NCBI GenBank assembly: GCA_047600605.1
Contig: JASGKK010000001.1
Location: 2,294,001 to 2,358,000, forward strand
Source: CAYMZZ01 sp047600605
GTDB lineage: Bacteria > Bacteroidota > Bacteroidia > Chitinophagales > Chitinophagaceae
Reading direction: 5' to 3'
Length of the DNA: 64,000 nt
A model generated the notes under the pieces. That model was not told the origin of the DNA and made no database searches. It was given only the letters and a program-made list of their open reading frames with translations. Shown here one piece after another: positions 35,266-43,754 of this stretch. Within the stretch, counting starts at the first letter, position 1; every line of letters starts with the position of its first letter. A program made the position numbers and the translations under genes.

Positions 35266-35904
35266 ATGAACGTATGGGTGATTACAGATGAAGCATTGTA
35301 CCAGGAAATGATGGCTGCAACTGTTTCTCCTGAAATCAGTGTAAAACGAATAAACAAACCCGATCAGATTGATGAGCAGGAAAAGGATTTCGTGGTAATA
35401 GATCTGCTGTTTGACTATCAGAATTCCGATCGGCTGCAGGCCTTACTTCATACCGGCGCAAGCCTGATACTCATCAATGAGGTAATAGAAACATGCGCGG
35501 GATGGCCGCCACATGTTATTCGCTTCAATGGCTGGCCGGGTTTTCTTCGCCGGACGGTGAGCGAAATGACTGGCGGCGATGCCGGCTCACGGGAGCAGGC
35601 CGCTGATGTTATGCAGCTACTGGGACGTGAGGCAGAATGGGTACCGGATGTTAGTGGAATGCTCACCCCGCGTGTGGTGTGTATGATCATTAATGAGGCT
35701 TTTTTTACACTATCCGAAGAAATAAGTACCGAACAGGAAATAGATACAGCACTGAAACTGGGAACCAATTATCCCTGGGGTCCGTTTGAATGGTGTAAAC
35801 TTTTAGGTATTCGCAATGTTTATACTCTTTTAGGAAAACTGGCTGCAGAGCATCCACGTTATCAACCTGCTGCATTACTGCAACAAAGAGCTTTGGCACA
35901 ATAA
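35266..35904 (+). CDS. 3-hydroxyacyl-CoA dehydrogenase C-terminal domain protein
   Basis: Protein of 212 residues from MNVWVITDE (an upstream in-frame ATG at 35239 adds nine residues). The last ~80 residues match the 3HCDH C-terminal domain: PRVVCMIINEAFFTLSEE, DTALKLGTNYPWGPFEW. The N-terminal part is a shortened Rossmann-like segment without the usual GxGxxG dinucleotide motif, so catalytic activity as a dehydrogenase is doubtful. Its stop overlaps the first base of tsaB, so it shares that transcript. It may be a degenerate relative kept for a structural role. Confidence 0.78.
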   Translation: MNVWVITDEALYQEMMAATVSPEISVKRINKPDQIDEQEKDFVVIDLLFDYQNSDRLQALLHTGASLILINEVIETCAGWPPHVIRFNGWPGFLRRTVSEMTGGDAGSREQAADVMQLLGREAEWVPDVSGMLTPRVVCMIINEAFFTLSEEISTEQEIDTALKLGTNYPWGPFEWCKLLGIRNVYTLLGKLAAEHPRYQPAALLQQRALAQ

Positions 35905-36566
35905 TGGCAATTATTCTTAATATAGATACGGCAGGTAATACTGCATCGGTGTGTGTGGCAAAAGAGGCTGTGCCGGTTGCTGTGGCAGAAAATCCACAGC
36001 AGCAGGATCATGCAGCCTGGATGCATGGAGCTATTGAAGGCCTTTTACAACAAACGGGCTTACAATTCCATGACATTGAGGCTATAGCCGTGAGCAATGG
36101 GCCTGGGTCCTACACCGGTCTGCGGGTAGGGCTGGCAGCTGCCAAAGGCTATTGCTATGCCCTTAATATTCCGCTGATCGCGCTATCGACACTGCGTGTA
36201 ATGGCAGAAGTTCATAAGGATGAATCAGTTGATTTCATTTGTCCAATGATCGATGCCAGAAGAATGGAAGTTTTTATGGCCATTTATGATCAGGAATACA
36301 GGTTACTGCAGGAGCCGTCAGCAGTAATTCTGGAAGAAAACAGCCTGTCAAAATGGACAGATAAAGGAAAGATAATTGTGAGTGGCAGTGGCATGGAAAA
36401 AGCCAGCCGTATTCTACCTGGTGAAAATGTTCTGTTCAGCAACATCAAAGCTAGCGCTATCAATATGAGCGGATTAGCAGAATCTGCTTTTATCCGTAAG
36501 GATTGGGCCGACCTGGCCTACATTGAACCTTATTACCTAAAGGAATTCTATCATACAGGCCGTTAA
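35904..36566 (+). CDS. tsaB: tRNA threonylcarbamoyladenosine biosynthesis protein TsaB
   Basis: Protein of 220 residues with the ASKHA-fold features of TsaB: ILNIDTAGNTASVCVA at the start, AVSNGPGSYTGLRVGLAAAK, and a degenerate C-terminal half. TsaB pairs with TsaD and TsaE to place threonylcarbamoyl on A37 of ANN-decoding tRNAs. The start overlaps the stop of the upstream gene by one base (TAATG). Cytoplasmic housekeeping gene; call is secure. Confidence 0.95.
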   Translation: MAIILNIDTAGNTASVCVAKEAVPVAVAENPQQQDHAAWMHGAIEGLLQQTGLQFHDIEAIAVSNGPGSYTGLRVGLAAAKGYCYALNIPLIALSTLRVMAEVHKDESVDFICPMIDARRMEVFMAIYDQEYRLLQEPSAVILEENSLSKWTDKGKIIVSGSGMEKASRILPGENVLFSNIKASAINMSGLAESAFIRKDWADLAYIEPYYLKEFYHTGR

Positions 36567-36628
36567 TTAATGGTTTGTACTGAGTCAGGTATTAACATTT
36601 TTCTTTTTAAAAAGCAGTCATACATAGT

Positions 36629-36636
36629 TATTTTTG
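36629..36636 (+). promoter_or_regulatory. Candidate -7 box for the ArsR-type gene
   Basis: TATTTTTG matches TAnnTTTG and lies 26 bases before the ATG at 36663. A T-rich stretch 20 bases upstream stands where the -33 element is expected, without a clear TTTG. Confidence 0.35.
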
Positions 36637-36662
36637 CAATTTATATTTAACCGGTCATTACT

Positions 36663-37001
36663 ATGAACAACTACACGTTAACGCTCAATGCGGCTCCGGA
36701 TAATAGCAACTCCCTGAAAGTGGACCTGCTAAATGTAAAGAAGGCGTCATTAGTACTGCGGGCAATCAATCACAAACTCAGACAACAGATCCTCAAACTC
36801 ATTGATGAAAATGGCAGGATCACCGTTACTGAAATTTATGTAAAACTCCGGTTGGAGCAGTCAGTAGCCTCTCAGCATTTATCAATCCTGCGTAAAGCAG
36901 GCTTCGTGAATACCGAAAGGGATGGCAAATTCATTTACTATACGGTAAATACGGGCCGGATCGAAGAACTCAACAATTTTGTAGAATCATTGTTGAATTA
37001 A
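36663..37001 (+). CDS. ArsR-type winged-helix transcriptional regulator
   Basis: Protein of 112 residues. A helix-turn-helix is visible in ITVTEIYVKLRLEQSVASQH and LSILRKAGFVNTERDGKFIY, the ArsR/SmtB winged helix with the DGKFIYY wing. It contains no cysteine, so it cannot sense sulfide through a Cys pair as SqrR/BigR do, nor thiolate metals. It sits 90 bases before a persulfide dioxygenase gene and may control it. It has its own terminator (37022-37048). The signal it senses is unknown. Confidence 0.88.
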   Translation: MNNYTLTLNAAPDNSNSLKVDLLNVKKASLVLRAINHKLRQQILKLIDENGRITVTEIYVKLRLEQSVASQHLSILRKAGFVNTERDGKFIYYTVNTGRIEELNNFVESLLN

Positions 37002-37021
37002 GGCAATCTGATCACTGATTT

Positions 37022-37048
37022 AAAGGAAGCCGGCGGCTTCCTTTTTTT
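37022..37048 (+). terminator. Intrinsic terminator after the ArsR-type gene
   Basis: Ten-base stem AAAGGAAGCC / GGCTTCCTTT (37022-37031 and 37035-37044) with a three-base loop, followed by a T run to 37048. Confidence 0.9.
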
Positions 37049-37062
37049 ATTGTAATATGGAG

Positions 37063-37070
37063 TAATTTTG
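37063..37070 (+). promoter_or_regulatory. Candidate -7 box for the MBL-rhodanese gene
   Basis: TAATTTTG matches TAnnTTTG and lies 20 bases before the ATG at 37091, just after the terminator. Its -33 region would coincide with the terminator T tract. Confidence 0.4.
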
Positions 37071-37090
37071 TTATCTAATCATTCATTCGT

Positions 37091-38503
37091 ATGTATATCC
37101 AGCAATTATATACCGGCTGCCTCAGTGAAGCAGCTTATTACATTGAAAGTGATGGCGAAGCAGCCATTATAGACCCTTTACGTGATATTGAAGTTTACCT
37201 GCAACTGGCTGCCGAGCGCAAAGCCCGTATCAAGTACATTTTTGAAACCCATTTTCACGCCGATTTTGTGAGTGGCCATCTTGATCTGGCCAAAGCCACC
37301 CAGGCTCCGATTGTTTATGGCCCTGGTACAGTTACTTCTTTTCCGGCACAGATTGCCAGCGATGGTGCTGAGTTTTCTATTGGCCGCCTTAAATTGATTG
37401 TACTGCACACACCCGGCCATACACTCGAATCATCCTGCTATCTGCTCAAAGACGAAAACGGAAAAGATTATTGCCTGTTTACGGGCGATACACTGTTTGT
37501 AGGTGATGTAGGCAGACCCGACCTTGCACAGAAAGATGCAGAAATCACTACGGCCGATCTTGCCGGTATGCTTTATGACAGCCTGCAAACCAAATTGATG
37601 CCCCTGGCCGATGATGTACTGGTCTATCCTGCCCATGGTCCCGGCAGCTCCTGTGGCAAAAACCTCGGCCCCGATACACACAGTACCATTGGAGAAGAAA
37701 AGCGCAGTAATTATGCATTGCAGGCCACAGACCGGCAGGCTTTTATTGCTGCCGTTACAGATGGCATACCTCCGCCACCCGCCTATTTCCCTATCAACGC
37801 GCGCATCAACCGCGAAGGATATGACAGCCTCGATGCGGTGCTCGAAAAAGCCCTGCAGCCGCTGAGTATTGACCGGTTTAAAGAACTGTCTTCAAAAGAC
37901 AACACCATTATTCTTGATACACGTCCTTCCGATATTTTTACCCGCGGTTTTATTCCTGACTCTATCAGCATTGGCCTCAACGGGCGTTTTGCCGAATGGG
38001 CAGGCAGTCTGCTTCCTTTTAATGTACCCATCTTATTGATAGCTGAAGCCGGACAGGAAAGAGAGAGTATTATCCGGCTGGCTCGTGTAGGGCTTGACCA
38101 GGTGCAGGGTTATCTCGAAGGTGGATTTGAAGCCTGGCAAAAAGCAGCCGAACCCATTGACCTGATCATCGATGTGGAAGCAGATGAACTGCTGATGGAT
38201 CAGCGTTTTGACGATAACCTCGTTGTAGTGGATGTACGCAAGCCGGCTGAATTTGCAGAAGGTCATCTCAAAGATGCTTTAAACCTGCCACTGAGTGATA
38301 TGACAGATCCGGGTAAGCTTTCCAATTTTGAAGATCATCACAATATCTACATTCATTGCGCAGGCGGCTATCGTAGTGTCATTGCAGCTTCCCTGCTTAA
38401 GCGGCAGGGAATTCACAACCTTCGCAATGTAGAAGGAGGATGGTCACAGATCAAAGCACAGGAAAAAGTTGAGATCATAAAAGAAACCAGCATGCTGAAT
38501 TAA
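37091..38503 (+). CDS. Persulfide dioxygenase-sulfurtransferase (MBL fold with two rhodanese domains)
   Basis: Protein of 470 residues. The N-terminal ~250 residues are an ETHE1-type metallo-beta-lactamase fold: THFHADFVSGHLDLA (His54, His56, Asp58), LHTPGHTLESS and FTGDTLFVGDVGRPDLAQ supply the mononuclear iron ligands. A first rhodanese domain (about 255-355) lacks its catalytic Cys (LIAEAGQERES). A second (about 365-460) has an active-site loop CAGGYRS. The layout is like CstB/BlrB proteins, which oxidise persulfides and transfer sulfur during sulfide detoxification. No sulfide:quinone reductase is adjacent. Flanked by its own promoter box and terminator. Confidence 0.88.
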   Translation: MYIQQLYTGCLSEAAYYIESDGEAAIIDPLRDIEVYLQLAAERKARIKYIFETHFHADFVSGHLDLAKATQAPIVYGPGTVTSFPAQIASDGAEFSIGRLKLIVLHTPGHTLESSCYLLKDENGKDYCLFTGDTLFVGDVGRPDLAQKDAEITTADLAGMLYDSLQTKLMPLADDVLVYPAHGPGSSCGKNLGPDTHSTIGEEKRSNYALQATDRQAFIAAVTDGIPPPPAYFPINARINREGYDSLDAVLEKALQPLSIDRFKELSSKDNTIILDTRPSDIFTRGFIPDSISIGLNGRFAEWAGSLLPFNVPILLIAEAGQERESIIRLARVGLDQVQGYLEGGFEAWQKAAEPIDLIIDVEADELLMDQRFDDNLVVVDVRKPAEFAEGHLKDALNLPLSDMTDPGKLSNFEDHHNIYIHCAGGYRSVIAASLLKRQGIHNLRNVEGGWSQIKAQEKVEIIKETSMLN

Positions 38504-38540
38504 AAAGAAGAAGCGACTCAAATGAGTCGCTTCTTCTTTT
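38503..38540 (+). terminator. Intrinsic terminator after the MBL-rhodanese gene
   Basis: Stem arms 38503-38520 and 38523-38540 pair perfectly (AAAAGAAGAAGCGACTCA and complement) around a short loop, ending in a TTTT tail. It starts on the last base of the stop codon. Confidence 0.85.
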
Positions 38541-38563
38541 ATCCAAATACCGTTAAAAAACGG

Positions 38564-38593
38564 TTGTGTCGCGATTTGCACATAATAGCTTTG
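38564..38593 (+). promoter_or_regulatory. Candidate promoter of the small orphan gene
   Basis: TTG (38564-38566), a 19-base spacer and TAGCTTTG (38586-38593) fit the Bacteroidetes -33/-7 pattern. It lies 31 bases before the ATG at 38625 and after the preceding terminator. Confidence 0.55.
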
Positions 38594-38624
38594 GCTTTAG
38601 AAGTCACCAAACTTACCGCCAGCT

Positions 38625-38954
38625 ATGGAAGAAGTAGTAATGTACACCGTAACGCAGCTTACAACGCTTTTGCAGAACAACAATGTGCCCACCAACGAAA
38701 TTGCCGCTATTATTAACCAGGGGAATCCATATGACAACGATACCGTCAGTCTTTTTGCCATATCACTGGTCGGTGATCCTATCAGGCCCATCAATGTAAA
38801 TGCCGATCCTGTTATTTATATCGTTCGCGATGACAGCACCAACCCGGCTACTCATACACTGAAAATAGAACCAGTTTCCGGCTCTCTCCTCGCAATGGAT
38901 CCACCGGATCCCGATTGGGATATCAATGGAAAGGTTCCTCCACGTAACGGATAA
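38625..38954 (+). CDS. Small protein of unknown function (109 residues)
   Basis: I do not recognise this protein. It has no signal peptide or membrane segment. The N-terminal third is a likely helix (MYTVTQLTTLLQNNNVPTNE); the middle is beta-like (VSLFAISLVGDPIRPINVN, PVIYIVRDDS); the end is rich in Pro and Asp (MDPPDPDWDINGKVPPRNG). It is supported as a gene by its own promoter candidate, the terminator before it and its fit in an otherwise empty gap. An alternative ATG lies five codons in. It converges on the clostripain-like gene with a 19-base gap. Confidence 0.65.
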   Translation: MEEVVMYTVTQLTTLLQNNNVPTNEIAAIINQGNPYDNDTVSLFAISLVGDPIRPINVNADPVIYIVRDDSTNPATHTLKIEPVSGSLLAMDPPDPDWDINGKVPPRNG

Positions 38955-38973
38955 AACCTCTGACCTTCCGGGT

Positions 38974-40155
38974 TCAGGATGTAGCGCCAATTTTCTTTCT
39001 CACAATATCTATTAATTGATACCAGGTAAACGGCAGTTCATCTGCTGTATAACGTTTGGTATAATCAGTAAATATTCTGGTATAGTACATCCTTTTGCCC
39101 TTGGGTAAATAGATGGATATGCCAGTGCAATTGCTGTAAGGATCTCCCGCTATGGCTATTTGGTCCTGTACCATTTGTTCAGTAAGCTGTACTATCACCT
39201 GAATGCGTTTTGTTATCTCGGGGAAAGCAGCCAGCCGTTCATTTATTCTTTGCAAAACAAACGCCATATCTATTAAATCAAAGGAGGTGATATAATGCAT
39301 GCGCATTTCCTGTAGTAAGGCGAAGTACCAATCCTGCTGATAACAGAACTGCCGGATCAGCATATCGGCCAGTTCATTAAACACATACAGCAAACGGGGC
39401 ATTTCCTGCATATCAATCAGAAAAAGAGACGCGCCGGTCATGCCAGGAGCCTTGCTTCCATATAAAAAGCCAGCCCTGGCTATCTCAAAAGCAATAGTGG
39501 CAATGGTCTTGTCATCCGCATCCGGATCGCTTATTGCCAGCCTGTCGATCAGGACATCCAGCTGCAACATACTGGTATTTACATAATTTTCTGTAGCGAT
39601 GATATAGCGCGAGGTGCTGGCATAAAAGCAGAGAGAATCAAAATAATTTACATGACAGTTATTAAAGTAAAGAAATACAGGGCGCAGATGAGCAAGAGCC
39701 CGGGTAAGACTTTTATTCCAGATAAGAGAAGAATAGTATGGATGAGGAGGATTGGAGAACAAGCCAGCTGTATCAACGCCTCCCTGAGCGGTCATTTCAA
39801 CCGGTGTATACTGGATAGAGCCTAATCCATAAGCACTGCCGTGTCCGGAAGTACAGAAACAAAATCTTGTTTCAGGTGCACACAGGGAAGCTATTTTTTC
39901 AAAACAGGCTTCCAGATCATCTTCAAACTTGAAATTGTAAACTCTTTCTCCGACATTGTAAAAGGATCGTCCTACGTTTGTATCCCTTAATTCATATAGA
40001 AAATCTTTATATTCGAATGGACTTTCGCTATTCATTTTTAAGTAAAACAAACGGAACCGATCACCTGCCCGGGATGCATGCATCTCTGCTTCCAGGCGCT
40101 GAATAGTAGAAATATGGCCTGTTGTATCAAAAAGAAAAACGAAAGCAAGATTCAT
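38974..40155 (-). CDS. Clostripain-like (C11, caspase-fold) cysteine protease, cytoplasmic
   Basis: Protein of 393 residues. It begins directly with a core beta strand (MNLAFVFLFDTTGHI) and has no signal peptide, unlike typical secreted clostripains. The clan CD catalytic dyad is visible: His105 in CTSGHGSAYGLG and Cys167 in FLYFNNCHVNYFDSL, followed by the ASTSRYIIATENYVNTSML stretch that parallels the C11 segment after the catalytic Cys. The Asp that often precedes the Cys is Asn here. The remaining 200 residues are helical and lack a recognised domain. The start codon lies inside the opposite gene, overlapping it by 42 bases. Substrate unknown; activity is predicted from the dyad only. Confidence 0.82.
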   Translation of the reverse strand: MNLAFVFLFDTTGHISTIQRLEAEMHASRAGDRFRLFYLKMNSESPFEYKDFLYELRDTNVGRSFYNVGERVYNFKFEDDLEACFEKIASLCAPETRFCFCTSGHGSAYGLGSIQYTPVEMTAQGGVDTAGLFSNPPHPYYSSLIWNKSLTRALAHLRPVFLYFNNCHVNYFDSLCFYASTSRYIIATENYVNTSMLQLDVLIDRLAISDPDADDKTIATIAFEIARAGFLYGSKAPGMTGASLFLIDMQEMPRLLYVFNELADMLIRQFCYQQDWYFALLQEMRMHYITSFDLIDMAFVLQRINERLAAFPEITKRIQVIVQLTEQMVQDQIAIAGDPYSNCTGISIYLPKGKRMYYTRIFTDYTKRYTADELPFTWYQLIDIVRKKIGATS

Positions 40156-43098
40156 CCGCTATTGCTTGTTTTACTGCTAATCAGTTGCCATTTCTCCGGC
40201 ATAGCCCAAACCTTTCCAAAGATACAAATAAAGAAATTTGAAGACGATGCAATAGCCAATGTATATGCCATTGAAATGGATAATCAGCATTTCATCTGGC
40301 TGGCCACACAAAACGGCATCTTTCGGTTCGACAGCCGTTCTTTTGAAAAAATACCTGTTAAGCAAACTACAGGTGAAAATGCTGAATGGACCGCAGTAGG
40401 CTCTATCTGTTATCAGCCGGCATCAAACCGCCTGGTTGTCATGTCGCCCGACAAAGGACTGGCCGTACTGATGCGGGAAGCAGACAGCCTCCACTTCAAG
40501 GAAATACATCTGCCTGCCAGCATAGAAGCGAAAGACATCAAAAGCCTCACAAAGGCTGGAAATGATTTTGGCCTGTTGACCGACCAGGGATTATTTATCA
40601 TCAACATCAACCCCTATCAGGCCAGGCAGGTAACTATACTCCACGCTATCAACAGACCCTATATAAGCATTACCAGCTGTTCTCCTGCCAAAATTTGCGG
40701 GCTCACAGCAGATGGCACAATAGATACGCTGACCCGATCAGCATCCGGACAGTGGTCTGTACATTCCCTGCCGTCATCCTATAAGCAAAAACCTTTTGAT
40801 GCCAGTGATGAGATATTTGATTTTGTGTCCTGCGATTCGGCTTTTTATGTAGGTACCAACCGTGGACTACTCATCTTTCATACAGGCACCAACGGCGTCT
40901 TTGTAGAAAAAAGGTTTTCAGATACTATTATCCATGCTATTACCCCAATTGCTCCCAACGGTATTGCCATAGCCAGTAGCAGAGGGTTATATATCAGCCA
41001 GCCTGGTGGAATCTTTGAAAAAATATCGTCTCCGTATTCTCCTGAAAACAATCATTGGTTTAACTCCACCTATACATTATTTGCCGATCAGGCAGACAAC
41101 CTGTGGCTCGGAAGTCAAAACGGGCTGGCGCTCCTGAAACAAAAACCGGATCCTTTTATCAAACTTACCGGCAGCTATGATGGTAAATACAGGATAGGCC
41201 AGGCCTATCATATACTCCGTAAAAAAGATGGCAACCTTGTCATATCCGCCAGCAATGGTTTAAGCATAGCGGACAAACAACTGCAGGTGACCACTCTTTT
41301 CGAAAACGAAACATTCTTTCTTTCTTTTGAAGGCCCCGGCAATCAGTTATTCGTATCTGACCGAAACAATACATATATCCTGGACGGGCAACAACTGATT
41401 CCCTGTGGCAAACGTTTTCCTGAACTGCTGCCTTTCGGAAAATTTTCATTCAACGATGTAGAAGCAATCGGCGACTCCTGCCTGATATTAAGTACAGAAA
41501 ACTACAAAGGTGTAGTGATCTGGAATTATAAAAAAGGGGTGGCGAAGCAATTGTCTGCACAGGCTAACCCGCCGCTATCGCAGGTCAACAGCTTGTTTCA
41601 GTATGGAGGCCAGGTGTACATACTTACCGACAATTTTATTTACCGATATGACCCTGCCAGAGAACAACTGACCAGTTTTCGTATTCAGCAACCGGGCCGG
41701 TCTGAGTATTATGCATTGTTTTTTGACATGATCGCCCTCAACAATCGTTTTTATATTACCAGTTATGGAAGCGGAGTAATAGAAACAGATCAGCAGTTTC
41801 GTGTACTACAGACAATCAATGAAAAAAAAGGGCTTACAGACAATGGAACCTATAAACTTTTTACCACCGACAGCAATACCATTTTTGTAAGCAGCAATCA
41901 TGGCATCAACGTCATTCATCTTCCTGAATTAAAAGTAGAAACCCTGACGTCCGATGATGGCCTGCATGGTAATCTCTTTGAAGAGTTCAGTGGTCTTTGG
42001 GCAAATAAGCTGCTCTATTTTGGTGGCAAAGGCGGGCTTACTCTTATTAATCCGCCACTCCTGGATTTTCGCCCCAACAAGGGATACTTTGTTTTTACAA
42101 AATATACAACGGTCGATAACCGCAACAGGTTGTATACATATTCTTTGCTGGATAAGCCGGCTGCGTCTATAGAAAAGAATGTGACGCAGACCACGCTTTA
42201 CTTTCAAAACATACTGTATCCCGGCAATAGCCGCATCCGGTATGCCTATAAAATTGATGGCATTAATGAAGACTGGATTGATCTGGGAAATCAGAATTTC
42301 CTGAACCTGATTGGCATTCCACCAGGCAACTATGCGGTGCATGTACGATCGACCGATGATCAGGGCAACTGGCAGGAGCCAAAGGCGCTATCGGTATCCA
42401 TACTGCCCAAATGGCATCAGACCTGGTGGTTTAAACTCCTGCTGCTGACACTGGCGCTCGGCTGTATCTACATTATCTATCGTGTGCGCATCAATCAGCT
42501 GAAACAGGCACAGGCTATCCGGACCAAACTGGCCAGCGATCTGCATGATGACCTGGGCAGTACGCTAAATAGTGTAAAAGTATACGCTAACCTGGCGTTG
42601 ATGGAAAAAGACAGCAACAAACATGCAGGTAAGATAAAAGAGAGTATCCAGGAGGCTATTACCGGTCTGCGGGATATGATATGGGTACTCGACGACCGGA
42701 AGGATACCCTTGAGGACCTAACGGGACGTATCCGACAGTTTGCCGCACCGCTTTGTGAAGCTTCCGGAATACGTTATATGGAAGACCTCGATAATGAAGC
42801 GAGAGCGTACCGGCTCGGCAGCGAAGAGAAACGTAATCTGTACATGATCCTGAAAGAAGCGATCAACAATGCCCTTAAGTATGCCGAAGCTTCGGAAATA
42901 AAAATAAGCATCGGGATAACGGGGCACCGGCATCCGGAAATCAGTTGCGCCGATAATGGAAAAGGGTTTGAGAATACCGCAACTCATTCAGGAAACGGGC
43001 TGCTCAATATGCAGCGGCGTGCCCGGCAATTACGTTATCAGCTGTTTATCCAATCTGCTATTGGAGAAGGCACCTCTATCGTATTACGGAAAACCTAA
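40114..43098 (+). CDS. Propeller/Y_Y_Y two-component sensor histidine kinase
   Basis: Protein of 994 residues from MACCIKKK; a frame open to 40078 precedes the signal segment PLLLVLLLISCHFSGIAQ. The periplasmic part is a two-component regulator propeller (blades such as NQHFIWLATQNGIFRFD and ADNLWLGSQNGLALLKQ) followed by the Y_Y_Y domain (YAYKIDGINEDWIDLG). One membrane helix (WWFKLLLLTLALGCIYIIY) leads to a HisKA_3 domain with phospho-acceptor His811 (ASDLHDDLGSTLNS) and a HATPase with NNALKYAEAS and DNGKGFE. The 3' end overlaps the NarL-type response regulator tail-to-tail by four bases, so they are natural partners. Ligand unknown. Confidence 0.93.
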   Translation: MACCIKKKNESKIHPLLLVLLLISCHFSGIAQTFPKIQIKKFEDDAIANVYAIEMDNQHFIWLATQNGIFRFDSRSFEKIPVKQTTGENAEWTAVGSICYQPASNRLVVMSPDKGLAVLMREADSLHFKEIHLPASIEAKDIKSLTKAGNDFGLLTDQGLFIININPYQARQVTILHAINRPYISITSCSPAKICGLTADGTIDTLTRSASGQWSVHSLPSSYKQKPFDASDEIFDFVSCDSAFYVGTNRGLLIFHTGTNGVFVEKRFSDTIIHAITPIAPNGIAIASSRGLYISQPGGIFEKISSPYSPENNHWFNSTYTLFADQADNLWLGSQNGLALLKQKPDPFIKLTGSYDGKYRIGQAYHILRKKDGNLVISASNGLSIADKQLQVTTLFENETFFLSFEGPGNQLFVSDRNNTYILDGQQLIPCGKRFPELLPFGKFSFNDVEAIGDSCLILSTENYKGVVIWNYKKGVAKQLSAQANPPLSQVNSLFQYGGQVYILTDNFIYRYDPAREQLTSFRIQQPGRSEYYALFFDMIALNNRFYITSYGSGVIETDQQFRVLQTINEKKGLTDNGTYKLFTTDSNTIFVSSNHGINVIHLPELKVETLTSDDGLHGNLFEEFSGLWANKLLYFGGKGGLTLINPPLLDFRPNKGYFVFTKYTTVDNRNRLYTYSLLDKPAASIEKNVTQTTLYFQNILYPGNSRIRYAYKIDGINEDWIDLGNQNFLNLIGIPPGNYAVHVRSTDDQGNWQEPKALSVSILPKWHQTWWFKLLLLTLALGCIYIIYRVRINQLKQAQAIRTKLASDLHDDLGSTLNSVKVYANLALMEKDSNKHAGKIKESIQEAITGLRDMIWVLDDRKDTLEDLTGRIRQFAAPLCEASGIRYMEDLDNEARAYRLGSEEKRNLYMILKEAINNALKYAEASEIKISIGITGHRHPEISCADNGKGFENTATHSGNGLLNMQRRARQLRYQLFIQSAIGEGTSIVLRKT
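40217..40224 (-). promoter_or_regulatory. Possible -7 box of the clostripain-like gene, inside the sensor kinase gene
   Basis: TATCTTTG on the minus strand matches TAnnTTTG, about 60 bases before the protease ATG. No good -33 element at the usual distance. It would place the protease promoter within the opposite coding sequence. Confidence 0.3.
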
Positions 43099-43754
43099 CG
43101 TACCTGCACCAATCCGCTGCGTATCGCATATAACACAAGTCCCACACGATTTTTGGTATTCAGTTTTTCAAACAATGTATCCCTGTAGCCATCAATAGTA
43201 CGTGGACTCAGATGCATTTTCTCTGCAATTTCTTTATAGGTAAGTTCTGTACTGGCCAGTTTCAGAAATTCTATTTCCCGCTCATTGAGCTGCGGTGCAT
43301 GCATCGAGGGTGTATTATCGGGTTCTTCTACCTGATAAATAGAATGCAGCAGGCGACCGGTCACAATCTCTGAATAATGCACTCCTTTTCTCAATACATC
43401 GTCGATGGCAGCTTTCAGCTCACGCGGGTCGGCATCTTTCATAACATATCCTTTGGCGCCATTGTGTAACATGCGGATGATAGCCTGCTCATCATCGTAC
43501 ATGCTCAATGCCAGTACAGATACTTTTGGATAGTTGTCTCTTACCCACAATGTGGCGGCATAGCCGTCCATTTCGGGCATATTGATATCCATTAAAATAA
43601 TCTGCGGCTCCGGCGATATTTTCAGCTTTTGCTTTAACTCCACTCCATTGCTGCATTCAAATAATACTTCATAACCCAGGTTAGTCACCAGCCCGGCCAA
43701 TCCGTTACGAAGCAATACATGATCATCTACCAGTGCTACTGTAATACTTTTCAT
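43095..43754 (-). CDS. NarL/LuxR-type response regulator
   Basis: Protein of 219 residues. Receiver domain with acidic pocket VALVDDHVLL, phospho-acceptor Asp56 (ILMDINMPEMDGY), LALSMYDDEQA and Lys in GYVMKDADPRE. A LuxR-type HTH follows (LNEREIEFLKLASTELTYKE, HLSPRTIDGYRDTLFEKL). It starts inside the end of the degenerate kinase gene (ATGA overlap), which shows an original kinase-regulator operon. It also abuts the sensor kinase at 40114-43098 tail-to-tail. Which kinase phosphorylates it is the open question; the intact one is the better candidate. Confidence 0.95.
   Translation of the reverse strand: MKSITVALVDDHVLLRNGLAGLVTNLGYEVLFECSNGVELKQKLKISPEPQIILMDINMPEMDGYAATLWVRDNYPKVSVLALSMYDDEQAIIRMLHNGAKGYVMKDADPRELKAAIDDVLRKGVHYSEIVTGRLLHSIYQVEEPDNTPSMHAPQLNEREIEFLKLASTELTYKEIAEKMHLSPRTIDGYRDTLFEKLNTKNRVGLVLYAIRSGLVQVR

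Noticed and set aside
40078..40113. Longer start of the sensor kinase
   Set aside because: The extra 12 residues precede the signal segment and would lengthen the overlap with the protease gene; the ATG at 40114 gives a normal signal peptide.
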